Shown piece after piece: positions 11,609-19,301 of a DNA stretch of 21,617 bases. The DNA lies in NCBI GenBank assembly GCA_946479075.1, contig CAMLDT010000036.1, positions 1 to 21,617 on the forward strand. The letters run 5' to 3'. Under the pieces are notes generated by a model. It was not told where the DNA came from, did no database searches, and worked only from the letters and a program-made list of their open reading frames with translations. Source of the stretch: an uncultured Polaromonas sp. (lineage in GTDB: Bacteria > Pseudomonadota > Gammaproteobacteria > Burkholderiales > Burkholderiaceae). The number at the start of each line of letters is the position of its first letter. Positions within the stretch are counted from its first letter, which is position 1. Position numbers and translations under genes: made by a program.

Positions 11609-13686
11609 ACATCGCTGACGGCTTCGAGCTGGTAGTCCGCACGGCCACGGCCGCTGCGCGCCCGGACCCGGAGCTGCGCGTTGACGAGTGGGCCGAAGAA
11701 TTCATGGTGCTGCCGAAGTCTGGTCCGCACCCGGGGGCGTTTCGATTTGACCGCACGCCCTATGCCCGCAGGGTGCACCAGGTCCTGTCGCCAGGCCATC
11801 CCTGCAAGCGGATCGTCGCGCGGGTGGCCTCGCAGATGTTCAAGACGCAGACCGCCATCAACTTTATTGGCGCCTGCATCCATCGGGCGCCGGCAAACAT
11901 CCTGGCGCTGCAGCCCACCGATGGTTTGGCAAAGCGGTTTAGTTCACGCGTGTCTCAGGCGATCCGAAACGTGCGTGTGCTGCGGGAGTGTGTGTCGGCG
12001 GAAAAGAGCCGCGACAAGCGCAACACCACCCAAGCGAAAGACTTCAAGGGCGATGCCACGCTGTACATCAACACGGCCGGCTCGGCGTCCAATCTGGCTG
12101 AGATCACGGCGCGATACATCTTTATTGATGAGGTGGACCGCTTGCCGCCCTTGGTCGAAGGCGACAGCGTGGCAATCGCCGAAGCCCGTGCCACCCAGCA
12201 TGAGCGCGATTGCAAGTTTTATGAGGTCAGCAGCCCGACGATCCTCGGTTTCAGCCGCATCGATGAGCTGCACTTGATGGGGACGCAAGAGGTCTACATG
12301 GTCCCGTGCCCGGGCTGCGGGCACCTTCACCAGCTGGTGCTGGAGAACTTCAAATACGAACGCGATGCGGACACCGGTTTCATGTCGAAAGCGTGGTTTG
12401 TCTGCCCCGAAAACGGTTGCATCATCGAGGAACGCTACAAAACCTCGATGTTCCGGGACGAGGCCCTGGGCGGCACCGCCTACTGGCACGCGCAGAGCCA
12501 GGGCGACGGCGAAACCATCAGTTTCACCATGTCGGCGTTCTACATGCCCATCGGTGCCATTGGCTGGCTGGCGCTGGCCCGCGAGTACGACCGCGCCAGG
12601 CTGGCCCTGCAGCGCGGCGACCACACCCTCATGCAGGTGTTTTACAACACCCGCCTCGGCCTGAGCTATCGCAACAGCGAGTCTTTCACCAGCGCGAAAG
12701 AACTGCAGAACCGCGCTGAGCCCTACGCCCCGCGCGTCCTGCCCGATGCGGCCCTGGTGGCGACCATGGCGGTAGACACACAGGGCAACCGCCTGGAGCT
12801 GACCATCGAAGCCTGGGCGCCCGGCCTGGAGCATTGGGTCCTGGACTACATCATTCTCATCGGCTCCCCGGCCGAGCCTCCCGGCACCGAGGGCAGTGTC
12901 TGGCAGCGCCTGGACGAGATCAGGCGCACGCCGCTGCTGCATGCCAGCGGCCGGCCCATCATGATCAGCGCCTACGGCATCGATGCCGGCGGAGCTAACA
13001 CCCAGGACGTTTACAACTACGGTTCTGTGCGCAAGGGTATGAACTGCACAGTGCTGCACGGCGCCACACGCCCCAACCGCCCGATTATTGGCAGCATGCC
13101 CAGGCGGGTTGATATCGAATGGGGTGGCACCAAAACGCCGGGCGGCGTGGAACTGTGGGAAGTCGGCACCGACGTGGCGAAAGACCACCTGTTCAACCGC
13201 ATGAAGCTGGAGGAAGGCAGCGGCGCGATGCACTTCCACGACCAACTGCCGGCAGAGTGGTATGAGGGCCTGGTGGTCGAGCAGCCGCGCATGCGTTACG
13301 TGAAGGGCAGGGCGATCCGGGAGTACGTCAAGCCCAACGGCGCCCGAAACGAGCCGCTTGACCTGTCCGTCTACAACCTGGCCATCGCGCACCAGCTGGG
13401 GCTGCACAAGTGGTCGGCGCTGGACTGGAAGCGGCTGCGCGACAAGCTGATCCCGCCCAACCTGGACCTGTTCGCCCCCGCACCTCCGGTCCCGCCTCCG
13501 GCGCAACTGCCGACAGCGGCCCAGGCCGAGGGCGCTGACCGCCCCTCCGAAGTTGTTCCGGCACCGGTGTCCGAACCTGACGCTGCGGCAGTGGATACGT
13601 ATCCACCGCCACCCCCACCGGTGCCCGTGCCTGCGCCGCCTCCGCCCAATACCGCCCGCCGTTATCTCTCGAAAGGAATCCGATGA
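11605..13686 (+). CDS. Terminase large subunit (lambda gpA family)
   Basis: The 693-aa protein is the packaging motor ATPase and nuclease. N-terminal LRVDEWAEEFMVL..SGPHPGAF and the ATPase core fit the GpA family: Walker A position ARVASQMFKTQ (about residues 73-83) and Walker B YIFIDEVDRLP (about 171-181). It also has a zinc-knuckle-like CPGCGH (about 235-240) with a CPENGC partner, and a nuclease part with VDTQGNRLELTIEAW. The Walker A lacks the usual Gly before Lys (Phe instead). The C-terminus is a Pro-rich tail (about 620-680) longer than in lambda gpA. The GTG at 11605 follows GGGGGA; no better in-frame start was seen. Confidence 0.92.
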   Translation: MNIADGFELVVRTATAAARPDPELRVDEWAEEFMVLPKSGPHPGAFRFDRTPYARRVHQVLSPGHPCKRIVARVASQMFKTQTAINFIGACIHRAPANILALQPTDGLAKRFSSRVSQAIRNVRVLRECVSAEKSRDKRNTTQAKDFKGDATLYINTAGSASNLAEITARYIFIDEVDRLPPLVEGDSVAIAEARATQHERDCKFYEVSSPTILGFSRIDELHLMGTQEVYMVPCPGCGHLHQLVLENFKYERDADTGFMSKAWFVCPENGCIIEERYKTSMFRDEALGGTAYWHAQSQGDGETISFTMSAFYMPIGAIGWLALAREYDRARLALQRGDHTLMQVFYNTRLGLSYRNSESFTSAKELQNRAEPYAPRVLPDAALVATMAVDTQGNRLELTIEAWAPGLEHWVLDYIILIGSPAEPPGTEGSVWQRLDEIRRTPLLHASGRPIMISAYGIDAGGANTQDVYNYGSVRKGMNCTVLHGATRPNRPIIGSMPRRVDIEWGGTKTPGGVELWEVGTDVAKDHLFNRMKLEEGSGAMHFHDQLPAEWYEGLVVEQPRMRYVKGRAIREYVKPNGARNEPLDLSVYNLAIAHQLGLHKWSALDWKRLRDKLIPPNLDLFAPAPPVPPPAQLPTAAQAEGADRPSEVVPAPVSEPDAAAVDTYPPPPPPVPVPAPPPPNTARRYLSKGIR

Positions 13687-14201
13687 CCGACCCTACCAAC
13701 GAACCTGCAGGACTTCGCCTTGCTGCCGCTGCACCGCCCTCCGACGACGACGGTCTGCAGCCGGAACTGAACGAAAGGGATTCCGACCTCGATGCGCTGT
13801 GTGAGCGCTGGGTCTACTGGTGCCGCACCCGGCGCCTCTACGGTCCTGCACCCATCAGCGGCACCATCCTGGGCAAGTTGACCGGTGGCACCTCGCGGCC
13901 ACTGCGGATCACGAATGACGTGATCAGCAGCGCCGAGCTGTCCGCGTTTCACATTGCCTATACCTGCCAGCCCGCTGACGCCCTGGACCGCCAGGTGTTC
14001 GACGCCCACTACGTGCATCGCATCAAGCCGGTCAAGCGTGCCGCGGATGCGCTGGGCATCTCGCGCCAGCACTTTTATGCGCTGCTGAGCGCGTTCCGAG
14101 TGCGCGTAGCCAACGCGGCGCAAGCCATCCAGCATGAGAATCTGAATGCCCAGCAGCTCATGGAGCTGCGGCGAACAGAGCGGGACGCGTCGAGCGAGTG
14201 A
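13683..14201 (+). CDS. HTH protein, possible late-gene regulator
   Basis: The 172-aa protein overlaps the large terminase stop (ATGA). After an acidic N-terminal tail it has LDALCERWVYWCRTRRLYGP (about residues 36-55), then LDRQVFDAHYVHR (about 101-113) and a C-terminal helix-turn-helix AADALGISRQHFYALLSAFR (about 119-138). The layout resembles Q-like or sigma-region-4-like phage regulators, but I cannot assign a family. Position between terminase and head genes, right before a noncoding break, suggests it could control the head/tail operon; a packaging role is equally possible. Confidence 0.6.
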   Translation: MTDPTNEPAGLRLAAAAPPSDDDGLQPELNERDSDLDALCERWVYWCRTRRLYGPAPISGTILGKLTGGTSRPLRITNDVISSAELSAFHIAYTCQPADALDRQVFDAHYVHRIKPVKRAADALGISRQHFYALLSAFRVRVANAAQAIQHENLNAQQLMELRRTERDASSE

Positions 14202-14281
14202 TCGTAGGGTTTTTGGATCACCGATTTTTCGGAGAGGTCCGATAAGATGTGCAGCCAAACCAAATTAACGAGGCTATCCAA

Positions 14282-14431
14282 ATGTCAAACGATCACATGT
14301 CAGCAAAAGCAATGGACAGGGCGGAAGAGCTTGCAGAGCAGGATACGCGGGAGGCCATCGCGCGACAAATGCCTAAAACACCCAACCCGCCCGAAGCCGA
14401 CGCAGACGATTCCGATCCTGTCAAGCCCTAA
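14282..14431 (+). CDS. 49-aa acidic hypothetical protein
   Basis: Not recognised. The frame (MSNDHMSAKAMDRAEELAEQ, then DTREAIARQM and an acidic Pro-rich tail) starts at an ATG preceded by CGAGGC; a GTG at 14249 is a less likely longer start. The helical N-terminal half and acidic tail are consistent with a small soluble protein. G+C around it is lower than in neighbouring genes, and the following inverted repeats touch its stop codon, so it may belong to an inserted segment. Confidence 0.4.
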   Translation: MSNDHMSAKAMDRAEELAEQDTREAIARQMPKTPNPPEADADDSDPVKP

Positions 14432-14486
14432 AGTGTCAGGTCAGGACCTGACAAAATAGTTCTCGCCAGCACCTGACACTTTGGGC
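14425..14486. repeat. Three-copy TGTCAGGT inverted-repeat structure
   Basis: AAAGTGTCAGGT (14430-14441) is repeated in inverse as ACCTGACACTTT (14471-14482), and the match extends to GCCC/GGGC with a one-base bulge. A third inverted copy within 14445-14453 pairs with 14434-14442 as a tighter hairpin. The two pairings exclude each other. Neither hairpin has a proper U-run. It could be a remnant of an insertion-sequence end, a MITE, or an RNA switch. Confidence 0.55.
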
Positions 14487-14569
14487 CAAAATTGACCCCA
14501 ATTCAGGTAGGTCTAGAAATTACGCCAGCCTGAAAACGCATAACCCGCAACGTGTAGTTGTGAAGCCAG

Positions 14570-14602
14570 AAAGCCCCGGTAACCGCAAGGTTCCGGGGCT
14601 TT
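14570..14602 (+). terminator. Strong hairpin with GNRA tetraloop, possible terminator or leader structure
   Basis: AAAGCCCCGG pairs with CCGGGGCTTT (14593-14602), with one bulged T and an inner AACC/GGTT stem closed by a GCAA tetraloop. Only a short U-tail follows, and GGAGG for the next gene begins eight bases later. It may be a weak terminator for the terminase transcript, or a 5' stabilising hairpin for the head-gene message. Confidence 0.5.
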
Positions 14603-14620
14603 CGCATTGGAGGTCCGTAG

Positions 14621-15304
14621 ATGTTGAATGTCACCCGCACCGGCAGCACCGTTGCGGATGTACTCACGTCTGTACGCGGCATCAACAAAAATATTCTGCC
14701 CTACGCCGCCGCCACGGCGTTGACCCGCACCATCAAGATCGCCCAGGCCGATGTGGTGGCCGAGATGCGGGGCAGTTTTGACCGGCCCACCGCCTACACC
14801 CTGAACTCCACGTTCATCGTTCCGGCCAAAAAAGACCAGCTCACCGCCCGGATCGGCATCAAGAACACCGCCGGCAAGAACACCACGCCGGAAAACTTCC
14901 TTTTCCCCGAGGTCCGTGGCGGCCAGCGCCGCGAAAAGCGTTTTGAAGCTGCCATGCGCAATGCCGGCTTCATGAAGCCAGGCGAACGCGCCATGCCTGG
15001 CGCTGGCGTGGCCCGGGACGGCAATGGCAACGTCAGCGCGGGCACCATCCGCAGCATCTTGCGCCAGGTAGGCGGGCAGGGCACCGGCGCCCGCATCTTT
15101 GCCGGCAGCGTAGGCCGCAAGGAAACCCGAGGCATCTGGCAACGCGACGGCAGGAAGCTCAAGCCGCTCTTTGTGTTCACCAGCACGCTGCCTGTGTATA
15201 GCAGCCGACTGGACTTTGACGCCGCCGCCGACAAGGCTGCCCGCGCCAATTTTGCCACCGAGTTTTACAAAGCGGCGACCGAGATCCGCGCAAGGAACCC
15301 ATGA
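14621..15304 (+). CDS. Phage tail/head-completion protein, lambda Z-like
   Basis: The 227-aa protein contains ILPYAAATALTRTIKIAQAD (residues about 25-44), GSFDRPTAYTLNSTFI (about 51-66), a basic GGQRREKRFEAAMRNAG (about 100-116), and later IWQRDGRKLKPLFVFTSTLP. This pattern is shared with phage proteins annotated as minor tail or Z-like completion proteins, which act at the head-tail interface; the assignment is by general likeness. GGAGG lies ten bases upstream of the ATG. Its place before the portal rather than after the capsid gene differs from lambda, where Z follows FII. The stop overlaps the next start (ATGA). Confidence 0.6.
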   Translation: MLNVTRTGSTVADVLTSVRGINKNILPYAAATALTRTIKIAQADVVAEMRGSFDRPTAYTLNSTFIVPAKKDQLTARIGIKNTAGKNTTPENFLFPEVRGGQRREKRFEAAMRNAGFMKPGERAMPGAGVARDGNGNVSAGTIRSILRQVGGQGTGARIFAGSVGRKETRGIWQRDGRKLKPLFVFTSTLPVYSSRLDFDAAADKAARANFATEFYKAATEIRARNP

Positions 15305-15531
15305 GCACTCGCGAAGAATTGCAGACGCGCCTTACCGTGTACCTCACCGCCGAAACAAAGATCCTGGCCGCGCAGGAATACACCATCGGCAACGGATCCA
15401 CGGCCCGCAGGCTGACCCGCGCTGACCTGGCCGAAGTCCGCAAGGCCATCAGCGATATACGCGCCGAGATGGCCCAGCTCGAAACCGTCACCCAGCGTGC
15501 CCGCCGGGTGGTCTACCTCCGGCCCTACTGA
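15301..15531 (+). CDS. gpW-like head-tail joining protein
   Basis: The 76-aa protein is of gpW size and form: a long helix (EELQTRLTVYLTAETKILA), a central IGNGSTARRLTRADLAEVRK turn and a second helix ending RVVYLRPY. gpW-type proteins form a ring under the portal and help retain packaged DNA and attach tails. Position directly before the portal gene matches lambda W-B. The ATG overlaps the previous stop (ATGA). Confidence 0.75.
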   Translation: MSTREELQTRLTVYLTAETKILAAQEYTIGNGSTARRLTRADLAEVRKAISDIRAEMAQLETVTQRARRVVYLRPY

Positions 15532-15532
15532 T

Positions 15533-17122
15533 ATGCAAAAAAACGTGATTGACCGCACGATTGAGGCGGTAGCGCCAGCCTGGGCGGTGTCCAGGCTCAA
15601 GGCCCGCGCGCAGCTCGATGCCGTGGCCGCGCTGCCTTCGATTTCGGCCATGTCCGAAGACAACGCACCAGGTGGGCCTGCACCCGCCCGCCGCTGGTGG
15701 AAGCCCGCGCCGCGTGACGCGCGCGGCGACACCTTGCGCTATCTGCCTGACCAGCGCGCTCAGTCGCGCGAGCTGGCGCGGACCAGTCCCATCGCGGTCG
15801 GCGCGATCAATACCAACGTGCAACGCATCGTTGGCACCGGCCTGGCCCTCAGCGCGCAGCCAAACCTCTCCGTGTTGGGCTGGAGTATCAAAAAAGCCTT
15901 GGAGTGGAAGGCCCACGTTCAAAACGAATTCAGCTTGTTTGCCGACAGCCTTGAATCCGATGTCGAGCAAACGCTCAACTTCTACCAGCAGCAGGCCCTG
16001 GTGCTGCGCGGCACGCTGGAAAGCGGCGACCTGTTCACCGTGCTGCCAGACGGCCCGCGCACCGCAACCATGCCCTACGCCCTGCGGATCCAGCTGCTTG
16101 AAGCTGACCGCGTTGGCAACCCGCGCGGCCAGATGGACACGCCCACCATTGCCGGCGGCGTGAAATTTAACGAACAGGGCGCGCCATCGCAGTTTCACAT
16201 CTATGACCAGCACCCCGGCGGCTGGATCCCTGGTCAGTCAACGCTGCTTGCCGGCAAGTGGGAGGACCGCATCGGGCGCAGCGGCCGGCGCCGGATCCTG
16301 CACCACTACCGCAAGTTGCGGCCCGGCATGCCGCGCGGCGTGCCGTACCTGGCCCCCATCATTGATTGCATCAAGCAGATCTCGCGCTACACCGAAGCAG
16401 AGATCATGGCTGCCGTCATCACGGCCTATCTCACGGTGTTCATCGAGAGCCCCACCGGGAACGTTGCGCCCGTATTCGACGGCAGCACCGCCAGCACGGC
16501 AGAGGCCCCGCAAGAGATCGGCCTCGGCATGGGCGCCGTTGTGGGGCTTGCTCCTGGCGAAAAGGCCTCAACCGTCAACCCCGGCCGGCCGAACCCGAAC
16601 TTCGAGCCCTTCATCATGGCCGTCATCAAGCAGATGGGCATTGCGCTCAGCCTGCCCTATGAATTGCTGGTCAAGCAGTTCAACAGCTCTTACAGCGCCA
16701 GCAAGGCCGCGCTGCTCGACGCCTGGGTTTACTTCCGTACCGAACGTAACTGGCTGGCGCTCAGCTTTTGCCAGCCGGTTTACGAAACCTTTATGGCTGA
16801 GGCCGTGGCGATTGGGCGCGTGCCGGCGCCAGGGTTCTTTTCAGACCCGCTGCTGCGCTGGGCCTACACCCGTGCAGCCTGGCCTGGCGACAGCATGGGC
16901 TCCATCAACCCCAAGGACGAAGTTGCAGCCTACACCGCCGCCATCGATGCTCGCCTGATGACGCGTGAGCGGGCCGAGTGGGAGCTGTGGGGCAGCGACT
17001 GGAACGACACCTTCCCGCAAAAGCAGGCCGAACACCAGCGCTTGAAGGGCGCCGATATGTTGCCCGTGCCCAAGGCCGGTGCAGCTGCACCCGCGCCATC
17101 CAAAGAACCTGAAAACGCATGA
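15533..17122 (+). CDS. Portal protein (lambda gpB family)
   Basis: The 529-aa protein has the usual lambda-type portal length. Characteristic regions are DTLRYLPDQRAQSRELARTS (about residues 65-84), PIAVGAINTNVQRIVGTGL (85-103), GDLFTVLPDG (about 168-177), LLEADRVGNP, and a C-terminal core IKQMGIALSLPYELLVKQF with SSYSASKAALLDAWVYFRTE. It forms the dodecameric ring at the capsid vertex through which DNA enters. The ATG at 15533 is one base beyond the previous stop; the upstream GTG at 15497 lies inside the gpW-like gene. The C-terminal Ala/Pro/Lys tail ends with an ATGA overlap. Confidence 0.93.
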   Translation: MQKNVIDRTIEAVAPAWAVSRLKARAQLDAVAALPSISAMSEDNAPGGPAPARRWWKPAPRDARGDTLRYLPDQRAQSRELARTSPIAVGAINTNVQRIVGTGLALSAQPNLSVLGWSIKKALEWKAHVQNEFSLFADSLESDVEQTLNFYQQQALVLRGTLESGDLFTVLPDGPRTATMPYALRIQLLEADRVGNPRGQMDTPTIAGGVKFNEQGAPSQFHIYDQHPGGWIPGQSTLLAGKWEDRIGRSGRRRILHHYRKLRPGMPRGVPYLAPIIDCIKQISRYTEAEIMAAVITAYLTVFIESPTGNVAPVFDGSTASTAEAPQEIGLGMGAVVGLAPGEKASTVNPGRPNPNFEPFIMAVIKQMGIALSLPYELLVKQFNSSYSASKAALLDAWVYFRTERNWLALSFCQPVYETFMAEAVAIGRVPAPGFFSDPLLRWAYTRAAWPGDSMGSINPKDEVAAYTAAIDARLMTRERAEWELWGSDWNDTFPQKQAEHQRLKGADMLPVPKAGAAAPAPSKEPENA

Positions 17123-17433
17123 CCATGACCACACCGGACATCCTGCTGCCTGACAACTCGCGCAAGCGTTTCAACTTCGATCCCACGATCAATCTCGGGC
17201 ATGTCCTGACGTTCATCGGTTTCATGCTGGCGGGATTCGCCGCTTACGGGAATCTCGACAAGCGCCAGACAGTGGTAGAGGTCCAGAACACCGCCGCCAT
17301 CGAGCGCTCGGCCGACCAGGACAAGCGCATCAAGGAATCGCTGCAGGAGTTGAAGACCGACATCAAGGATGTGCAGCGCGCAGTCAACGATATCAACCGA
17401 ACGCTTGCCCTCACAGGCAACGGAAAGAAGTAG
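17119..17433 (+). CDS. 104-aa coiled-coil membrane protein
   Basis: One probable transmembrane segment (NLGHVLTFIGFMLAGFAAYG, residues about 25-44) is followed by a charged heptad-like coiled coil (about 45-95; DQDKRIKESLQELKTDIKDV). A small membrane/coiled-coil protein encoded between portal and head protease is seen in several lambda-like prophages, but I know of no defined role. ATGA overlap with the portal gene shows coupled translation. Confidence 0.65.
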   Translation: MTMTTPDILLPDNSRKRFNFDPTINLGHVLTFIGFMLAGFAAYGNLDKRQTVVEVQNTAAIERSADQDKRIKESLQELKTDIKDVQRAVNDINRTLALTGNGKK

Positions 17434-17435
17434 CC

Positions 17436-18803
17436 ATGACTTTGCTCGAACTCATCACGGGAGCCTGGGCCATGGAGCCCGGCATGCTTTCCGAGATCCA
17501 GGCCATTTACTCCACACATCTGCGCGGCGAAAAGATCGATGTGCCCGCCATTGAAGCCCGGCTCGGGCGCCCATTGTCGGTGGAGCAACAGGATTACGTT
17601 GTGGAGCCTGGCGGCGTGGCGGTCTTGCGGCTGTCTGGCGTCATGGCTCCGAAGGCCAATCTGTTCTCTCAGGTGTCGGGTGGCATCAGCACGCAGATGG
17701 CCATCAAGCAGCTCGAAAGCGCGGTTGCAGACGCCCGGGTGCAGTCTGTGTTGATGGCGTTTGACACGCCTGGCGGCAATGTCATCGGCGTGCCTGAATT
17801 CGCGGCAGCAATCTTTGAGCTGTCGGCGGAAAAGCCAATCGTGGTCCATACGAGTGAAAGGCTGATGAGCGCCGGGTATTGGTCGGGCTCCGCTGCCAAT
17901 GCGATCTACATCAGTGGCCCGGTGGTCGAAGTCGGCAGCATCGGCGTCGTCGTGGACCGCAGCTACAACCCGTCTGCGGTCATACAACAGGAACACATCA
18001 CCGCTGGCAAATACAAACGTATTGGCAAGGCCAATGCGCCGCTGAGCGATGACGACCGCGCCATCGTGCAGGCTGATGTCGATTATGTGTACACCCTTTT
18101 GGTTGACGACGTTGCCCGCTTTCGCGGCACCACGCCAGAACAAGTTCTGGAACACATGGCCGATGGCCGCGTGTTCCGAGGCCAGCAGGCCATCGATGCA
18201 GGGTTGGTGGACGGTGTATCCACCTTCGATGCATTGCTGGAAAGCATGGCAGCCGATCCCGCGAAGTACGCAAAACGCCGCAAGGCCGTGTTTGCCGTGC
18301 CAGCGGGTGACCCGAAGTCGAAAGGTGCCGGTGCTGCATCCAAAGACAACCCTCAACCCGTGAAAAAGGAAATCAAAACCATGGACACTCCCGTCCCTCT
18401 CACGCGTGCGTCTTTCGAGCAGGACCACGCAGCCATCTTCGCGCAAGTGCGCGCGGAGTTCTCCCAGCTTGGCGCCACGCAAGAGCGTGAACGCATCCAG
18501 GCCGTTCTGGCTGTTGGCGATGGCCTGCCCGGCCACGAAGAGCTGCTGACCGCTCTGGCCTATGACGGCAAGACGACTGCGGCCGAGGCTTCGGTCAAGG
18601 TTCTGGCTGCCGAAAAGGAAGCCCGTGCCGCCGCAGTGAGGGCCCACAGCGACGACGCACCCGCAGCCGTCCAAGGCGCGGCGGCTCCGACCGACAAGGG
18701 CGGCAAAACCAAAGAACAGCAGGTGGACGAAGCCAAGGCGCACGCCAAGGAAAAGGGTATCACCCTGACCGCTGCTCTCAAAGACCTCGGCTACGCCAAG
18801 TAA
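17436..18803 (+). CDS. S49 head maturation protease with C-terminal scaffold domain (lambda C/Nu3 type)
   Basis: The N-terminal two thirds is an SppA/ClpP-fold S49 protease: VAVLRLSGVMAP (about 61-72), MAFDTPGGNVIG (107-118), catalytic Ser145 in RLMSAGYWSGSAAN, VGSIGVVVD (166-174) and the Lys of GKYKRIG (about 191-197, probably Lys194). Lambda gpC processes the portal and scaffold in the prohead. From about residue 316 the protein continues as a helical scaffold-like part (RASFEQDHAAIFAQVRAEFS onward), ending in a Lys-rich tail. The start at 17436 follows GGAAAG. Confidence 0.9.
   Translation: MTLLELITGAWAMEPGMLSEIQAIYSTHLRGEKIDVPAIEARLGRPLSVEQQDYVVEPGGVAVLRLSGVMAPKANLFSQVSGGISTQMAIKQLESAVADARVQSVLMAFDTPGGNVIGVPEFAAAIFELSAEKPIVVHTSERLMSAGYWSGSAANAIYISGPVVEVGSIGVVVDRSYNPSAVIQQEHITAGKYKRIGKANAPLSDDDRAIVQADVDYVYTLLVDDVARFRGTTPEQVLEHMADGRVFRGQQAIDAGLVDGVSTFDALLESMAADPAKYAKRRKAVFAVPAGDPKSKGAGAASKDNPQPVKKEIKTMDTPVPLTRASFEQDHAAIFAQVRAEFSQLGATQERERIQAVLAVGDGLPGHEELLTALAYDGKTTAAEASVKVLAAEKEARAAAVRAHSDDAPAAVQGAAAPTDKGGKTKEQQVDEAKAHAKEKGITLTAALKDLGYAK
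18381..18803 (+). CDS. Nested in-frame scaffold protein (Nu3-like), likely
   Basis: Inside the protease gene, in the same frame, AAAAAGGA (18363-18370) lies ten bases before ATG at 18381. The product would be 140 aa (starting MDTPVPLTRASFEQDHAAIF) and mostly helical, as expected for a capsid scaffold. Lambda makes Nu3 in the same way from within gene C, and the linker just before it is Ala/Ser/Lys-rich. The internal initiation is inferred from these signals. Confidence 0.6.
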   Translation: MDTPVPLTRASFEQDHAAIFAQVRAEFSQLGATQERERIQAVLAVGDGLPGHEELLTALAYDGKTTAAEASVKVLAAEKEARAAAVRAHSDDAPAAVQGAAAPTDKGGKTKEQQVDEAKAHAKEKGITLTAALKDLGYAK

Positions 18804-18843
18804 GCGCGGCGACCCCACAACCCCTCAACTCCAGGAGAACTAC

Positions 18844-19215
18844 ATGAATTCCGGAAACATTTCCCTGCTCACGCTCACCGTCGCCGCTGCGGGTGTGCTG
18901 GCCGCTGGCCGCTTCGTCACCCAGGCAGGCGCCTATCCCACAGCCGGCGGCAAGGCATTCGGCGTGACCCGCAGCAAGGCCGACGCTGCTGGCGATCTGA
19001 TGCCTGTTGATGTGGCTGGCACCACCATCGTGGAAACAGGCGCGGCCATCACCAAGGACGCCGACTTGATGGTTGACGCCACCGGCCGCGTTGTCCCGCT
19101 CACCGTTGGCAGCAAGTACGGCGTGGCGCGTTCCATGGACGCGGCTGCCGGCGCGGGTGAGTTCATCGAGGTCCTGCTGATGCCTGGCGCTGGCGCCGTT
19201 TCGCCGGCTTCCTGA
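18844..19215 (+). CDS. Head decoration protein (lambda D position, DUF2190-like)
   Basis: The 123-aa protein is small, Ala/Gly/Val-rich and without charged helices (LAAGRFVTQAGAYPTAGGKA, GVTRSKADAAGDLMPVDVAG, AITKDADLMVDATGRVVPLT), matching DUF2190-type capsid cement proteins that stabilise the expanded shell. It lies between the protease/scaffold and major capsid genes exactly where lambda has D. AGGAG is eight bases upstream of the ATG. Confidence 0.8.
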   Translation: MNSGNISLLTLTVAAAGVLAAGRFVTQAGAYPTAGGKAFGVTRSKADAAGDLMPVDVAGTTIVETGAAITKDADLMVDATGRVVPLTVGSKYGVARSMDAAAGAGEFIEVLLMPGAGAVSPAS

Positions 19216-19301
19216 TCTTTTCCACACCCCCAACGGATAGCGAGCTACCAAAAACCGCCTGCCCGACCGGGTAGGTGAAACCTTTTAATTCGGAGATTTC
19301 C

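Noticed and set aside
11944..13506. 520-aa minus-strand frame
   Set aside because: Antisense shadow of the large terminase; His/Val/Gly-rich composition without domains.
14500..14570. tRNA or att site in the noncoding break
   Set aside because: No cloverleaf, T-loop GTTCRA or 3' tRNA-like segment could be assembled from the sequence.
17244..18818. 524-aa minus-strand frame
   Set aside because: Antisense shadow of the S49 protease/scaffold gene.
19216..19301. Promoter or terminator between decoration and capsid genes
   Set aside because: Only a weak dyad (around CCTGCCCG/CGGGTAGG) with no U-run or promoter elements; left as an ordinary gap.
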